42,496 nt of DNA from assembly GCA_025356015.1 (NCBI GenBank), contig JANXYO010000094.1:1-42496 (forward strand), in the 5' to 3' direction. Each line of letters begins with the position of its first letter. Position 1 is the first letter of the stretch. This stretch comes from Spirochaetaceae bacterium (GTDB lineage: Bacteria > Spirochaetota > Spirochaetia > Treponematales > Rectinemataceae). Below are positions 8,287-17,486 of this stretch, piece by piece. Position numbers and translations under genes: made by a program. The notes beneath the pieces were generated by a model. It did not search any database and was not told the origin of the DNA. It saw only the letters and a list, made by a program, of their open reading frames with translations.

Positions 8287-8793
8287 CTAGACGGCGAAAT
8301 TGTCATTGCCCTCGCGGGCAAACTCCGGGAAGAAATACACCACCACGCCGCTCTGCCTCACGCGCATCTCCGCGTTCCCCGCTGCCGTGAGCTTCTCGAG
8401 TTCCTTGCGGGCCTGGTCTACGGTCAGGTCTCCCTCGAGGGCGACCTCGCCCGGGGTGACGAAGCCCGCATTCCTCCGGGCGACCCTGAGGATCGTCTTC
8501 TCGGCGCTTTCCTTCTTCGCCCCCGGGGCTTCGCCTCCGGCATAGTAGTCGACCGGCCTGCCGCCGTATTCCCCGTACTCGATCGCGGCCTTCACCCCGG
8601 CCTTGATGTTGGCTTCTCGTACCTGCCTGGGCATGGTGACGGCGTCATAGACGGCGCCGATCATGAAGGCGCCGCCGCTCAGGAACCAGAGGCAGCCGGT
8701 GAAGGGCTTGCCGAGGTAGAATCGGTGGAATCCCAGGGCACCGAAACCAGAGAAGAGCCATAGAATGTAGGCAACCGCTACGTTGTAGCGCAT
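8287..8793 (-). CDS. TM2-domain membrane protein
   Basis: A 168-residue protein. Residues 1-50 carry two membrane helices joined by the TM2 signature: AYILWLFSGFGALGFHRFYLGKPFTGCLWFL, then a helix ending in GAVYDAVTMP. The rest is soluble. It has a charged linker and a compact segment (KTILRVARRNAGFVTPGEVALEGDLTVDQARKELEKL) that looks like a winged helix ending in VVVYFFPEF. TM2 proteins with such a tail are known, but their role is unclear. The start at 8793 is set by an AAGGGGGA ribosome site; a longer frame to 8859 lacks one. The gene is divergent from asnS. Confidence 0.78.
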   Translation of the reverse strand: MRYNVAVAYILWLFSGFGALGFHRFYLGKPFTGCLWFLSGGAFMIGAVYDAVTMPRQVREANIKAGVKAAIEYGEYGGRPVDYYAGGEAPGAKKESAEKTILRVARRNAGFVTPGEVALEGDLTVDQARKELEKLTAAGNAEMRVRQSGVVVYFFPEFAREGNDNFAV

Positions 8794-8859
8794 GTCGTTC
8801 CCCCTTGCAGGCTGGCTCCCGAGTGTACTACGAAGGCCAGCGTCGGGGAAAGCGTCCAT

Positions 8860-8889
8860 TTGACCCTCGGGCCCGATTCATGGTAGATA
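8860..8889 (+). promoter_or_regulatory. Candidate sigma-70 promoter of asnS
   Basis: TTGACC at 8860-8865, an 18-bp spacer, and TAGATA at 8884-8889. The predicted start near 8896 leaves about 30 bases of leader containing the GAGGAG ribosome site of asnS. Confidence 0.5.
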
Positions 8890-8925
8890 CGAGGCTTGTT
8901 GATTCCTCCGTCCGAGGAGCGGGAA

Positions 8926-10317
8926 ATGAAACGTCTGACAGTCAAGGAAATATTCGCCCTCGAGCCTGATGGCCGATCGATCACCGTCAAGGGCTGGATC
9001 CGCACAAAGCGGGAGACCAAGGCCGCAGTGTTCCTCGAGCTCAACGACGGCTCCCGGATGGGGAACCTCCAGTGCGTCTTCGGCGAGGCCGAGGCCGCTG
9101 CGAACTCGGGCGAGATCGCCAGGGCGGGCACGGGAGCCAGCGTCTCCGTGACGGGGAGCCTCGTCGCCTCCCCCGCGGCTGGCCAGAAGCTTGAGCTCAG
9201 GGCAGAAAGCGTGTCGGTGATCGGGGAAGCTCCGGCCGAGACCTACCCCTTGCAGAAGAAGGCCCACTCCCTGGAATTCCTCCGCGAGATCGCCCACCTC
9301 CGCCCAAGGACGAACACCTTTGGCGCCGTGGCGCGGGTGCGAAACAGGATGGCCTTCGCCGTCCACCAGTTTTTCCAGGGCCGCGGTTTCCAGTACATCC
9401 ACACCCCCCTCATCACGGCCTCCGATGCCGAGGGCGCGGGCGCGATGTTCCAGGTCACGACCCTCGACCTGGCGCGCATCGCGTCATCGGGCCAGGAGCC
9501 CGACTACTCCAAGGACTTCTTCGGCAAGCCCGCCTACCTGACCGTGTCCGGCCAGCTCAACGTCGAGACCTACTGCGAGGCCCTCGGCTCGGTCTATACC
9601 TTCGGCCCCACCTTCAGGGCCGAGAACTCCAACACGAGCCGCCACCTCTCCGAGTTCTGGATGATCGAGCCCGAGGTGGCCTTCGCCGACATCGGCGACA
9701 ACATGGACCTCGCCGAGGACTTCCTCAAGCACCTGGTCACTGTCGCCCTCGAGGACTGCGCCGAGGACCTCGAGTTCTTCGACAAGCGGATACAGCCCGG
9801 CCTCCTTGAATCCCTGCGCAAGGTGATCTCCTCACCCTTCACGAGGATGAGCTACACCGACGCGGTCAAGGAACTCGAGAAGAGCCCCGGGAGCTTCGAG
9901 TTCAAGCCCTACTGGGGCTGCGACCTCCAGAGCGAGCACGAGAAATTCCTGACCGAGAAGGTCGCCGGCGGGCCGGTCATCGTCACCGACTACCCCAAGG
10001 AGATCAAGTCCTTCTACATGAAGGTCAACGAGGACGGGAAGACCGTCCGCGCCATGGATGTCCTCGTGCCACGCTTCGGCGAGATCATCGGTGGATCGGA
10101 GCGCGAGGAGGGCCTCGAGGTCCTCCTTGGCCGGATCCGCGATCTGGGCCTGCGCGAGCAGGACTACTGGTGGTACCTCGACCTCAGGCGCTACGGGACG
10201 ACGCCCCACTCGGGCTTTGGCCTGGGTTTCGAGCGCCTCATGCTCTACGTCACCGGGATGACGAACATCCGCGACGTGATTCCCTTCCCAAGGGCACCGA
10301 AACTTGCCGATTTCTAA
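8926..10317 (+). CDS. asnS: Asparaginyl-tRNA synthetase
   Basis: Class IIb synthetase that charges tRNA-Asn, 463 residues. The N-terminal OB-fold ([29 protein letters not shown]) binds the anticodon. The catalytic core follows: motif 1 in [17 protein letters not shown], the AsnRS-specific [24 protein letters not shown], motif 2 [21 protein letters not shown], and motif 3 [27 protein letters not shown]. The ending IPFPR with AENSN rather than the AspRS residues supports asparagine specificity. ATG 8926 is chosen for the GAGGAG site just upstream and the normal N-terminus. The following carboxypeptidase gene begins at once, so they probably share a transcript. Confidence 0.97.
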   Translation: MKRLTVKEIFALEPDGRSITVKGWIRTKRETKAAVFLELNDGSRMGNLQCVFGEAEAAANSGEIARAGTGASVSVTGSLVASPAAGQKLELRAESVSVIGEAPAETYPLQKKAHSLEFLREIAHLRPRTNTFGAVARVRNRMAFAVHQFFQGRGFQYIHTPLITASDAEGAGAMFQVTTLDLARIASSGQEPDYSKDFFGKPAYLTVSGQLNVETYCEALGSVYTFGPTFRAENSNTSRHLSEFWMIEPEVAFADIGDNMDLAEDFLKHLVTVALEDCAEDLEFFDKRIQPGLLESLRKVISSPFTRMSYTDAVKELEKSPGSFEFKPYWGCDLQSEHEKFLTEKVAGGPVIVTDYPKEIKSFYMKVNEDGKTVRAMDVLVPRFGEIIGGSEREEGLEVLLGRIRDLGLREQDYWWYLDLRRYGTTPHSGFGLGFERLMLYVTGMTNIRDVIPFPRAPKLADF

Positions 10318-10318
10318 G

Positions 10319-11593
10319 ATGAGAATCATGGACCCGAAGCGATATGCCCTTGCCGCCCTCGCGGCGAGCCTCCTCATCCTCGGCTCGGCCGGACCGGCCC
10401 AGGCGAAGGCGACGGTGCGCAGCCTGCGCTCCCTCCCCATACCAAGCGGGGCCATCCCCAGCCTCAACGCCCAAGCCGCCGTCGTCATCGATGCCGCGAC
10501 AGGCAGCGTCCTCCTTGCGAAAAATCCCGACCTCTCGATCCCGCCGGCCTCTCTCACCAAGCTCCTCACCCTTCACATCGTCTACGAGGAGATCGCGGCA
10601 GGCAGGCTTTCCAAAGACGAGCTCATCACCATCGACAAGCGCGACTGCTCCCCCTATATACCCTATGGCTCCTCACTCATGTACCTCAGGCCCGGCATGA
10701 AGGTGAGCCTCATCGACCTCATGCGCGGCGCCGCCGTGGTCTCGGGCAACGACGCGGCCTTCGCCCTCGCGCGCCGCGTCTCGGGCTCGAACGAGGCCTT
10801 CGCCCTCCGGATGAACGCCGAGGCCAAGGCGATGGGCTTCCAGCGCATGTTCTTCGTCGAGCCCTCGGGTCTTTCAGAGCTGAACAGCGTGACCGCCCGG
10901 GAGTTCGCGCAGTTCTGCAGGCTCTACCTCCAGCTCCACCCCGAGTCCCTGGCCGAGCTCCACTCGCTTCGTTACATCGAGTTCCCGAGGCCCGAGCATC
11001 AGACGGCCGACTACAAGGTCACCGGCAGGATCATCCAGTACAACCGCAACGACCTTGTCCTTGGCTATGAGGGCTGCGATGGCCTCAAGACCGGCTACAT
11101 CATCGAGGCTGGCTACAATCTCGCAGCCACGGCCTTGCGCGGGGGCTCCCGCTTCATCCTCGTGACCCTTGGCGGCAACGGGGAAGGCTCGCCCGGAGGC
11201 GGGGCCCAGCAGCGCTCCCGCGACGGGGCCGTCCTCCTCGACTGGTGTTTCGCGAACTTTGTCAGCCTCGAGCCACCCGTCCCCGCGATCGCTGCGCCGA
11301 GGGCCTGGTTCGGGACAGCGAAAAGGGTCGAGCTCGTGCCCGATTCCGCCCTCGCCGTCACCCTTGCCAAGGCCCAGGCCCCCGGCCTGAGCCTCAGGGT
11401 CGATGTCCCCGCATCGGTGCAGGCGCCGATCTCCAAGGGCCAGCGCATCGGGGAGGTGACCTACTCCTCGGGAGGGGTCGCGCTCAGGCGGGTTGCCCTC
11501 GTCGCCGCGGCCGATGTTCCCCGCGGCGGTTTTTTCGTGATCGTCGGTGATACCATCGCTAGATTCTTCACGAGGCTCTTCGGGGGATACTGA
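10319..11593 (+). CDS. D-alanyl-D-alanine carboxypeptidase (DacF/PBP5 type)
   Basis: Low-molecular-weight penicillin-binding protein that trims the pentapeptide of peptidoglycan. With the start at 10319 it has 424 residues. A hydrophobic signal (ALAALAASLLILGSAGPAQA) ends near residue 30. The S11 peptidase motifs follow in order: SLTK (nucleophile S78, K81), SGN at 142-144 and KTG at 257-259. A C-terminal beta-rich PBP5_C domain follows, then a short amphipathic or hydrophobic tail (GFFVIVGDTIARFFTRLFGGY) that could anchor it to the membrane. ATG codons at 10304, 10319 and 10328 are all possible; 10319 is the first after the asnS stop. Confidence 0.93.
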   Translation: MRIMDPKRYALAALAASLLILGSAGPAQAKATVRSLRSLPIPSGAIPSLNAQAAVVIDAATGSVLLAKNPDLSIPPASLTKLLTLHIVYEEIAAGRLSKDELITIDKRDCSPYIPYGSSLMYLRPGMKVSLIDLMRGAAVVSGNDAAFALARRVSGSNEAFALRMNAEAKAMGFQRMFFVEPSGLSELNSVTAREFAQFCRLYLQLHPESLAELHSLRYIEFPRPEHQTADYKVTGRIIQYNRNDLVLGYEGCDGLKTGYIIEAGYNLAATALRGGSRFILVTLGGNGEGSPGGGAQQRSRDGAVLLDWCFANFVSLEPPVPAIAAPRAWFGTAKRVELVPDSALAVTLAKAQAPGLSLRVDVPASVQAPISKGQRIGEVTYSSGGVALRRVALVAAADVPRGGFFVIVGDTIARFFTRLFGGY

Positions 11594-11628
11594 CCGAGAT
11601 CACTCGGCTGCGAGTGCGGGGGTGCCGG

Positions 11629-12678
11629 ATGAGCGACAGTCATGAAACCGGGTTCTCGCTCGATCGGTCGATGGAAGAGCTGGCGAGGAGGGCGACCGAG
11701 CTCGCCTACGCCAGACAGCCTGAATACCTGAATTACGGCGAAGAGGGAAGGAAGAAAAGCCAGAGGGACATGGGCTATCATCTGGCCTACCTTGCCGAGG
11801 CGGTGAGGAGCGGCGTCGACGCCCTCTTCCTGGACTATCTCGACTGGGCCGCGACCCTGTTCCAATCGATGCATCTGCCCGACAAGACAATGTCAGATGT
11901 GCTGCAGTGCATCCTCGATGCCCTGAGGGAGATAGCGGGACACAGGAACATCGAGGCGGCCGAGCGCCTCCTCCTCGCGGGCATTTCCCGCGCCAGGGAG
12001 TCACCTGCCGAGGCCGAATCCCCGAGTCCGGCCGAGGCCCCCTTTGCTGAGCTCGCTTCCCTCTACAGCTCCCTCCTGCTCGATGGCAAGTCACGCGAGG
12101 CGGGAGAGCTCATCCGAAAGGCCATGGAGGAGGGGACGGGGATAAAGGACATCTATCTCGGGGTCTTCCAGCCAGTCCTGAGGGAGATAGGCCGTTTCTG
12201 GCATACGGGGAGGATAAGCGTGGCCAAGGAGCATTTCTGCACGGCCGCCACCTCCATGATCATGGCGCGCATCGTGCCCGAACATCGACCGCAGAAGACG
12301 GGGGCGAGGATAATCACGGCCTGCGTGGGCGACGAACTCCACTCCCTCGGCATCCGCATGGTCACGGATTTCTTCGAGCTCGATGGCTGGGACACGCGCT
12401 ATCTGGGCCCGGCCATGCCGCCGGCAGCGATCTCGGGCATTCTGGCCGAGTGGAAGCCGGAGCTGCTCGCCCTCTCGGTCACCATGACCTTCCACCTCTC
12501 CCAGCTCAGGACCGTCATAGCGAGCGCCCGTGCGGCGGGGGGACCCGACCTCAAGATCATCGTGGGTGGCTATCCCTTCCGTATCTCGACTGAGCTTTGG
12601 CGCAGCATGGGAGCCGATGGCTGCGGCCGCGATGCCAAGGAGGCAGTCGAGGTCGCCACTTCCCTCCTAGTGAGCTAG
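11629..12678 (+). CDS. B12-binding sensor protein with CarH-type light-sensing motifs
   Basis: A 349-residue protein. Residues ~10-115 form a helical module with YLNYGEEGRKKSQRDMGYHLAYLAEAV, found in front of some B12 domains. Residues ~140-215 are the four-helix cap, with W191-H192 and E201-H202 spaced exactly as in the Wx9EH motif of the CarH photoreceptor. Residues ~220-349 are the Rossmann B12 domain, with GDELHSLG giving His238 as the likely lower axial ligand. In CarH the Trp and His of the cap cover adenosylcobalamin and react to light. No MerR DNA-binding domain is present, so the output must be through another protein. A GTG start at 11614 is also in frame. It lies 35 bp after the carboxypeptidase gene and is convergent with the kinase ending the chemotaxis operon. 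Confidence 0.85.
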   Translation: MSDSHETGFSLDRSMEELARRATELAYARQPEYLNYGEEGRKKSQRDMGYHLAYLAEAVRSGVDALFLDYLDWAATLFQSMHLPDKTMSDVLQCILDALREIAGHRNIEAAERLLLAGISRARESPAEAESPSPAEAPFAELASLYSSLLLDGKSREAGELIRKAMEEGTGIKDIYLGVFQPVLREIGRFWHTGRISVAKEHFCTAATSMIMARIVPEHRPQKTGARIITACVGDELHSLGIRMVTDFFELDGWDTRYLGPAMPPAAISGILAEWKPELLALSVTMTFHLSQLRTVIASARAAGGPDLKIIVGGYPFRISTELWRSMGADGCGRDAKEAVEVATSLLVS

Positions 12679-12715
12679 GGTGGCAGCAATCCCGTGGGCA
12701 GGCTCGCCCTCCCTC

Positions 12716-14902
12716 CTAGTCCCTGAATTCGATCCTGTAGCTCGTGCCGCCCCGGCCGGCCGAGCTGATCGAGCCGTCGATCTGCCGTACCAGCATCCCG
12801 ACAAGCTGGAGGCCGAAACCTGCGGATTTCTCGACGCTGCTGGCCTCGGGCATGCCGAGCCCGTTGTCGGCGAAAAGGATCGATACCCGGTTCCCCACCT
12901 TCGCGAGCTCAAGGGAGATCTCCGCGTCCTGCCTGCCCGTGAAGGCGTGTTTCATCGCGTTGGTCATGAGCTCATTCAGGAGGATGCCGAGCACAGACAA
13001 GATCCTCGTGCTCATGACGATGTCCTCGATCCTCGTCCTGAGCCTGACCTCGTGGCCGTTCGGGAAGATGGCGAGGATCTCGGCCATCAGGGCCGGAAGA
13101 TAGTCCCTGACGGAGATCGCGCTCTCGTTCTCGGAGCGGTAAAGCTTGTCGTAGAGGACCTTCATGCTCTGGAGGCGGCCAGCCGCGCTCATCAGGACGG
13201 CACTGGCATCTGGGCTGTCCTGGAACCTCGCCTGGATCGCGAGGAGGCTCATGATAGTGTTGATGTTGTTCTTCACCCGATGGTGCACCTCCTTCAGGAT
13301 GATCTCCTTCTCGCGCAGAAGACGCCTGTTCTCCTCCTCGGCCAGGACGCGCTGCGAGATGTCGCTCAGGGTTCCAAGCATCCGCAGCGCCTTGCCAGCG
13401 GCATCCTGCTTCACGGCATTGCCGCGGGTGCAGACCCAGAGCCATGAGCCATTGCCCGTCCGCATCCGGAAGTCGATGGAAAAACCCTTGCCCCTCGTGG
13501 TGCAGCGCAGCAGTTCCTCCTCCACCCTTTCCAGGTCCTCGGGATGGACCAGCAGGCGCCAGCTTTCGTAGTTGGCCGGGAATTCCCCGTCCTCGAAACC
13601 GAGGAGGGCGTAGTAAAGCGGGCTAAAGAATGCCCTGCCGCTCGGGACATGCCAATCCCAGAAACCGTCCATCACCGCGGAAAGCGTCAGGCTGTAGCGC
13701 TCCTCGCTCTCGCGCAGGGCCTCCTCGGAGCGCTTGCGCTCGGTTATGTCGATCACAATGCCGAGGTAGCTGCGCACCCGGCCCGAGGAATCCCTGATGG
13801 GCTTGCCGCGGGACATGTTCCACCGGATCGTTCCATCTGCGTCGCGGACCCGCCACTCCACATTGAGCTCGCCACCATTTCTCACGGCCTCGGCGACGGC
13901 CATCTCGGCCCCGGCCCTGTCTTCGGGCATGATCGATCCCAGCCAGGCCTCGTAGGATGACGGCACACAATGTGGATCGAGGCCGTAGAGCCGCCATAGC
14001 TCCTCGGACCAGAGGTTCTCGTTCGTATCGAGGCTCCACTCCCAGGTCCCCGCCTTCGCCGCTTCCAGGGCAAGGTGCAGGCGTTCCTCGCTCTCCCTGA
14101 GGGCGGCCTCGCCGCGTTTGCGAGCCGAAATGTCATGATAGTTGAGTACTATTCCCTCGATGTCGGGATCGCCCAGGCTGTTGACCGCGGTGAGCTCGAT
14201 CCAGCTATAGCTCCCGTCCTTGTGCTTGTACCTGTACTCAACCGTCGCCTTGGCCTTGTCCTGCGACACCAGGGCCGCGAAAGCCGTCCTGATCCGCTCG
14301 ATGTCGCCAGGGTGGACCGTGTCCCAGCCGTCGGTTCCCACCAGGTCCTCCGGCTTCCAGCCGAAGAGGCCCTCGATGTTCGGGCTCTTGTATTTCATGA
14401 TGCCGTCCGCAGCCATGATGCCGATCACGTCGCCTATGTTCGCCAGCATGGCGCCTGGGAGGGCATCCTTCCCGCACGCAGGGGATTCGCCCTGGTGCCT
14501 TTGCTGGAACTGCCTCGCCTCGAAGAGCCTGAAGGCCATCTTTATCGACGCGTCGAGGACGAACATCCCGGAATTCTTCAAGACATAGCCGTAGGATGTG
14601 ATCTTCTCGGTCTTCTCGACGATGTTCCTCTCGGTGTGGGAGGACAGGAACACCACGGGGACCTTGTGCGTCCTCAGTATCTCCTCGGCGGCCTCGGTGC
14701 CATCCATGCCCTCCCCGAGGTCGATGTCCATGAGCACGAGATCGATGGGCGGGGAGGCCCCGCGGACGGCAGCTATGGCCTTCTCGCCGTCACCGGCATG
14801 GATGACGAGATAGCCTTCCCTGCGGAGCTCCCTGGCCTCGATCATGGCGATTATCGCCTCGTCTTCCACGAGGAGGATCCTCTTCTTCCCAGACTCATCC
14901 AT
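12716..14902 (-). CDS. Receiver-PAS-histidine kinase (HisKA_2 type)
   Basis: A 728-residue soluble signalling protein. Residues 1-125 are a receiver domain with the acceptor D59 in VLMDIDLGEGMDG. Three PAS/PAC units follow, each ending in a DIS/DIT-type motif (HDISARKRGE, IDITERKRSE, SDISQRVLAE). The kinase region has EVHHRVKNNINTIMSLL with the likely phospho-His near 540, then the ATPase N-box NELMTNAMKHAF and G1 DNGLGMP. The HisKA_2 family often works with unusual receivers, as in general stress or light signalling. No transmembrane segment is present, so signals are cytoplasmic. The ATG overlaps the stop of the upstream chemoreceptor by 8 bp, placing it last in the chemotaxis operon. The B12 sensor gene is its convergent neighbour. 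Confidence 0.88.
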   Translation of the reverse strand: MDESGKKRILLVEDEAIIAMIEARELRREGYLVIHAGDGEKAIAAVRGASPPIDLVLMDIDLGEGMDGTEAAEEILRTHKVPVVFLSSHTERNIVEKTEKITSYGYVLKNSGMFVLDASIKMAFRLFEARQFQQRHQGESPACGKDALPGAMLANIGDVIGIMAADGIMKYKSPNIEGLFGWKPEDLVGTDGWDTVHPGDIERIRTAFAALVSQDKAKATVEYRYKHKDGSYSWIELTAVNSLGDPDIEGIVLNYHDISARKRGEAALRESEERLHLALEAAKAGTWEWSLDTNENLWSEELWRLYGLDPHCVPSSYEAWLGSIMPEDRAGAEMAVAEAVRNGGELNVEWRVRDADGTIRWNMSRGKPIRDSSGRVRSYLGIVIDITERKRSEEALRESEERYSLTLSAVMDGFWDWHVPSGRAFFSPLYYALLGFEDGEFPANYESWRLLVHPEDLERVEEELLRCTTRGKGFSIDFRMRTGNGSWLWVCTRGNAVKQDAAGKALRMLGTLSDISQRVLAEEENRRLLREKEIILKEVHHRVKNNINTIMSLLAIQARFQDSPDASAVLMSAAGRLQSMKVLYDKLYRSENESAISVRDYLPALMAEILAIFPNGHEVRLRTRIEDIVMSTRILSVLGILLNELMTNAMKHAFTGRQDAEISLELAKVGNRVSILFADNGLGMPEASSVEKSAGFGLQLVGMLVRQIDGSISSAGRGGTSYRIEFRD

Positions 14903-16157
14903 CGAGCCCGTCCTCCCTGCCCGCCCCCTCGGAGCCGAGCTCACGGACGCGGTCCGATTCCTTGCGCATCTCGAGGAAGGCCCTCATCATCGACCCGGCG
15001 TCGCTTCGGATCGTGGCCGCGATCTCCACGACAGTCTCCAGGGAGGCCTTGGCCTTGCCTATGCTCGATTCGGATACCTCGATGGCCTCTCCCGTGCTCG
15101 AGGTGAGTCTTCCTATCCGCGCGACCGAGTCGAGAAGGCCGGATGCGCCGATCGACATGGTCTGCATCCCGTCGGTGAGCTCCTCGAACATGGCCGCCAT
15201 CCCGCGGATCTCGGCCGATACGTTCGCGAAGAACTGGATCGCCTCGGACGCCTCCCCCGAGCACTCGCGTATCGCTGCCTTGGTCTCCGAGAGGGTATCC
15301 GAGATGGACCGCGAGCTCTTGGCCGTCTCCACAGAGAGGAGGCGGACCTGACCTGCTATGACGGCGAAGCCCCTTCCCGACTTGCCCGCATGGGCGGCCT
15401 CGATCGAGGCGTTCATCGCGAGGAGGTTCGTGCGGTCGGCAACCTCGGTGATGAGGGCGTTCATCGCGTTCATCTTCTCGGCCGAGCCGCTCATCCTCGC
15501 CACCGCCTTCTGGATGGAGTCGAGGCGCTTCGAGGCCCCGTCGGAGAGGAGGAGCAGCTCCTTCGCCCTCTCGCTCTTCCTGCGCGAGGCCTCGGCGGCC
15601 GCGGTCAGGGAGCTCGCCATCGACTCGACGGCTGTCGACTCCGAGGCGACCTCCCCCGAATAGGACTTGAGGACCTCCCTGAGGCGGCCCTGGCTCGCCA
15701 CGATCATTTCGTTCGACTGGGAAGTGTCCCTCAAGACCTGGTTCAGGACCTCGATGCCGTCGGTCGTGCCCGAAACCAGTCCCTCGAGCCTGTGGATCGC
15801 GCCGACGGTCCGGTCAGCCGCGGCCTTTATCACAAGCCTGGTCTCGTGGGCTTTCTTGAGCGCGATGACGGTGGCGTCGTTCGACCTCGTGTAGCGCTGC
15901 GAAAGCTCGCCGAGCTCGGATTCCTTTGCCTTTGCAAGCCGGCCTTGGATGCCTATGCCCGCGGCCGAGAGGGCGCCGACCAGGACAAAGGCGAGGAGGC
16001 CCACCAGGTTCGCCAGCATCGGCGCCCCGGCCGACGAAAGCGCGGCCAGCGCCTGCGCGGCCAGCCCCAGGCCCGACAGGCCGACACTCGCCATCAAAAG
16101 CAGCCTGGCCGCGCCTTGGCCGGGGCGGGCAGCCTGTATCACGCTCCTGTCTTTCAT
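14895..16157 (-). CDS. Short chemoreceptor without a periplasmic sensor domain
   Basis: A 420-residue methyl-accepting chemotaxis protein. Residues ~17-70 hold two hydrophobic helices (LLLMASVGLSGLGLAAQAL and LANLVGLLAFVLVGALSAAG) with only a few residues between them, so there is practically no extracytoplasmic part. The rest is helical and includes the signalling tip: RTNLLAMNASIEAAHAGKSGRGFAVIAGQVR near residue 240. A classical HAMP domain was not seen. It may sense membrane or cytoplasmic cues or pair with another receptor or with a soluble partner. Its ATG shares one base with the cheX stop (TGATG). Confidence 0.85.
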   Translation of the reverse strand: MKDRSVIQAARPGQGAARLLLMASVGLSGLGLAAQALAALSSAGAPMLANLVGLLAFVLVGALSAAGIGIQGRLAKAKESELGELSQRYTRSNDATVIALKKAHETRLVIKAAADRTVGAIHRLEGLVSGTTDGIEVLNQVLRDTSQSNEMIVASQGRLREVLKSYSGEVASESTAVESMASSLTAAAEASRRKSERAKELLLLSDGASKRLDSIQKAVARMSGSAEKMNAMNALITEVADRTNLLAMNASIEAAHAGKSGRGFAVIAGQVRLLSVETAKSSRSISDTLSETKAAIRECSGEASEAIQFFANVSAEIRGMAAMFEELTDGMQTMSIGASGLLDSVARIGRLTSSTGEAIEVSESSIGKAKASLETVVEIAATIRSDAGSMMRAFLEMRKESDRVRELGSEGAGREDGLDG

Positions 16158-16624
16158 CAGTACCTGTAACGTATCGAGCTCAGGGTGGCCCGGAGGGGAA
16201 GGCCCTCGACGTCGAAATCGAGAACGGCGATCGCCTCGCCCTCCTCCCCATCGGAGGAGTAGACATACTGTGGCAGCTCGAGCTTGATCTCCGCCCCGGG
16301 CCCGTAGTAGTCGGCGAGGAAGCTGCCAGCCATTACGTTGAGGATCTCAAGGATCGAGTCTCCCTGGTTCCTGTCGGCGCCTGCCTCGTCGCCGAAGAGG
16401 ATGTCCACGATCCTCGCGATGAGGGAGGCTGGGCTGCGCAGCTCGAGCCGGCAGCTGATCGGCTTGAGCGCGTCGATCGCGACCCGGGATTCCCAGGAAG
16501 CGCCGGCCTCGGCGGGATCATGGATCCTGGGCTCGGCGTCGATGAAGGCCATCTCCGCCATGACATCGCGGACCGCGCGGGAGAGCGAGGCCTCGATGCG
16601 CGTGGTGTCCAGGCTCTCGTTCAT
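16157..16624 (-). CDS. cheX: CheX-like CheY-P phosphatase
   Basis: A 155-residue protein of the CheC/CheX/FliY group. It has GDSILEILNVMAGSFLADYYG, which contains the ExxN phosphatase motif at E93 and N96, followed by a beta-strand end (AIAVLDFDVEGLPLRATLSSIRY). CheX dephosphorylates CheY-P and is the usual phosphatase in spirochaetes; no cheZ is present in the operon. Only one ExxN motif is visible, as expected for CheX rather than CheC. The start overlaps the cheY stop by 4 bp. Confidence 0.75.
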   Translation of the reverse strand: MNESLDTTRIEASLSRAVRDVMAEMAFIDAEPRIHDPAEAGASWESRVAIDALKPISCRLELRSPASLIARIVDILFGDEAGADRNQGDSILEILNVMAGSFLADYYGPGAEIKLELPQYVYSSDGEEGEAIAVLDFDVEGLPLRATLSSIRYRY

Positions 16625-16995
16625 GCTATGCCTCCAAAAGCCTCGAGGATCTTCGCCGGCGACACCGGCTTCTTGATGACCGCGAGGGCTCCGAGCGAAT
16701 GGAGCTCCGAGTTGCTGCCTTCGACGACGCTCGACACGATTATCGCCGGGATGGAGGCTGTGGCGGGGTCGGCCTTGAGCAGCCTGAGGAATGTCTGGCC
16801 GTCCATCTTGGGCATGTTTATGTCGGTCACGATCACGCTTATGAGCGGGTGCTCCCGTATCTCGGCAATCGCGTCGAGGCCGTTCTCGGCATACCTGAAA
16901 CCGCCGACGACGAATCCCGCCATCTCGATGCAGCGCTGGATGATCATGCGGGAGGTGAAGGAATCGTCGACGATCAGCACTTCTCCGAGGTCCAT
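16621..16995 (-). CDS. cheY: CheY-type single-domain response regulator
   Basis: A 124-residue receiver domain: the acidic pair D10-D11 in LIVDDS, the acceptor D58 in VIVTDINMPKMDG, the Ser in IIVSSV and the conserved Lys in VIKKPV. The length is that of CheY, with no output domain, so the natural partners are CheA and the flagellar switch. ATG 16995 is chosen because an AGGAG site lies 7-8 bp upstream; a longer frame runs into cheD. It is followed directly by cheX, matching the kinase-regulator-phosphatase order. Confidence 0.9.
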   Translation of the reverse strand: MDLGEVLIVDDSFTSRMIIQRCIEMAGFVVGGFRYAENGLDAIAEIREHPLISVIVTDINMPKMDGQTFLRLLKADPATASIPAIIVSSVVEGSNSELHSLGALAVIKKPVSPAKILEAFGGIA

Positions 16996-17006
16996 CTTTC
17001 TCTCTC

Positions 17007-17486
17007 CTATATGCACCATGTCTCCCCGCCCGTTGAGATGGTGATTCCGCCGTCGCTCGGATCGGCCTTCACCGTCCGGCTGATCTGCCCGCCGGTGTCC
17101 TCGGCAGTGATGCCGAGAGAGCTGCGCCACAGTATGCGCTTGGCGGCGACGATGTTGCGTCTGCCGATGTCGAAGAGGAGGCCCGGGTCCATGACCGATG
17201 CCCCGCCGACGAGCTTCACCCAGATGTTCGGCTTGGCCGCGCCCTTCTTCTTCATCTCCTCGATCATGAGCGGCAGGCCCGTGTCCGCGAAGTACCCGGG
17301 CAGGCTCACCGAGCGAGCCTTGTCGATCGCCGAATCAGGCAGGGCTATGTGGATCATGCCGAGGACCCTGATCTTCACGTCGTAGATCAGCACGGCGACG
17401 CATGACCCGAGGGCAAAGGTCTCTAGCAGCTCGTCACTCCTGTCGGAGACAACCCACTCTCCTATCCCGATGGTCCTGCGGATCAC
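17007..17486 (-). CDS. cheD: Chemoreceptor glutamine deamidase CheD
   Basis: A 159-residue protein. CheD converts Gln to Glu in receptor methylation sites. The catalytic Cys29 in TFALGSCVAVLIYD and His46 in GMIHIALPDS are in the family pattern, and KLVGGASVM and NIVAAKRIL follow. In species with CheC the two interact; here only CheX-like is present, so regulation by CheY-P may differ. It overlaps cheB by 4 bp at its start, and its stop lies 11 bp before the cheY start. Confidence 0.92.
   Translation of the reverse strand: MIRRTIGIGEWVVSDRSDELLETFALGSCVAVLIYDVKIRVLGMIHIALPDSAIDKARSVSLPGYFADTGLPLMIEEMKKKGAAKPNIWVKLVGGASVMDPGLLFDIGRRNIVAAKRILWRSSLGITAEDTGGQISRTVKADPSDGGITISTGGETWCI

Noticed and set aside
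11594-11607. CCGAG-ATCA-CTCGG hairpin after the carboxypeptidase as a terminator
   Set aside because: The stem is only 5 bp and no T-run follows; it may be a weak structure in an operon leader but cannot be called.
14075-16169. Long plus-strand open frames of 343 and 441 codons opposite the kinase and short chemoreceptor
   Set aside because: They are antisense to genes with clear domains. Their products are Arg/Gly/Asp-rich without motifs, as expected from the high GC content.
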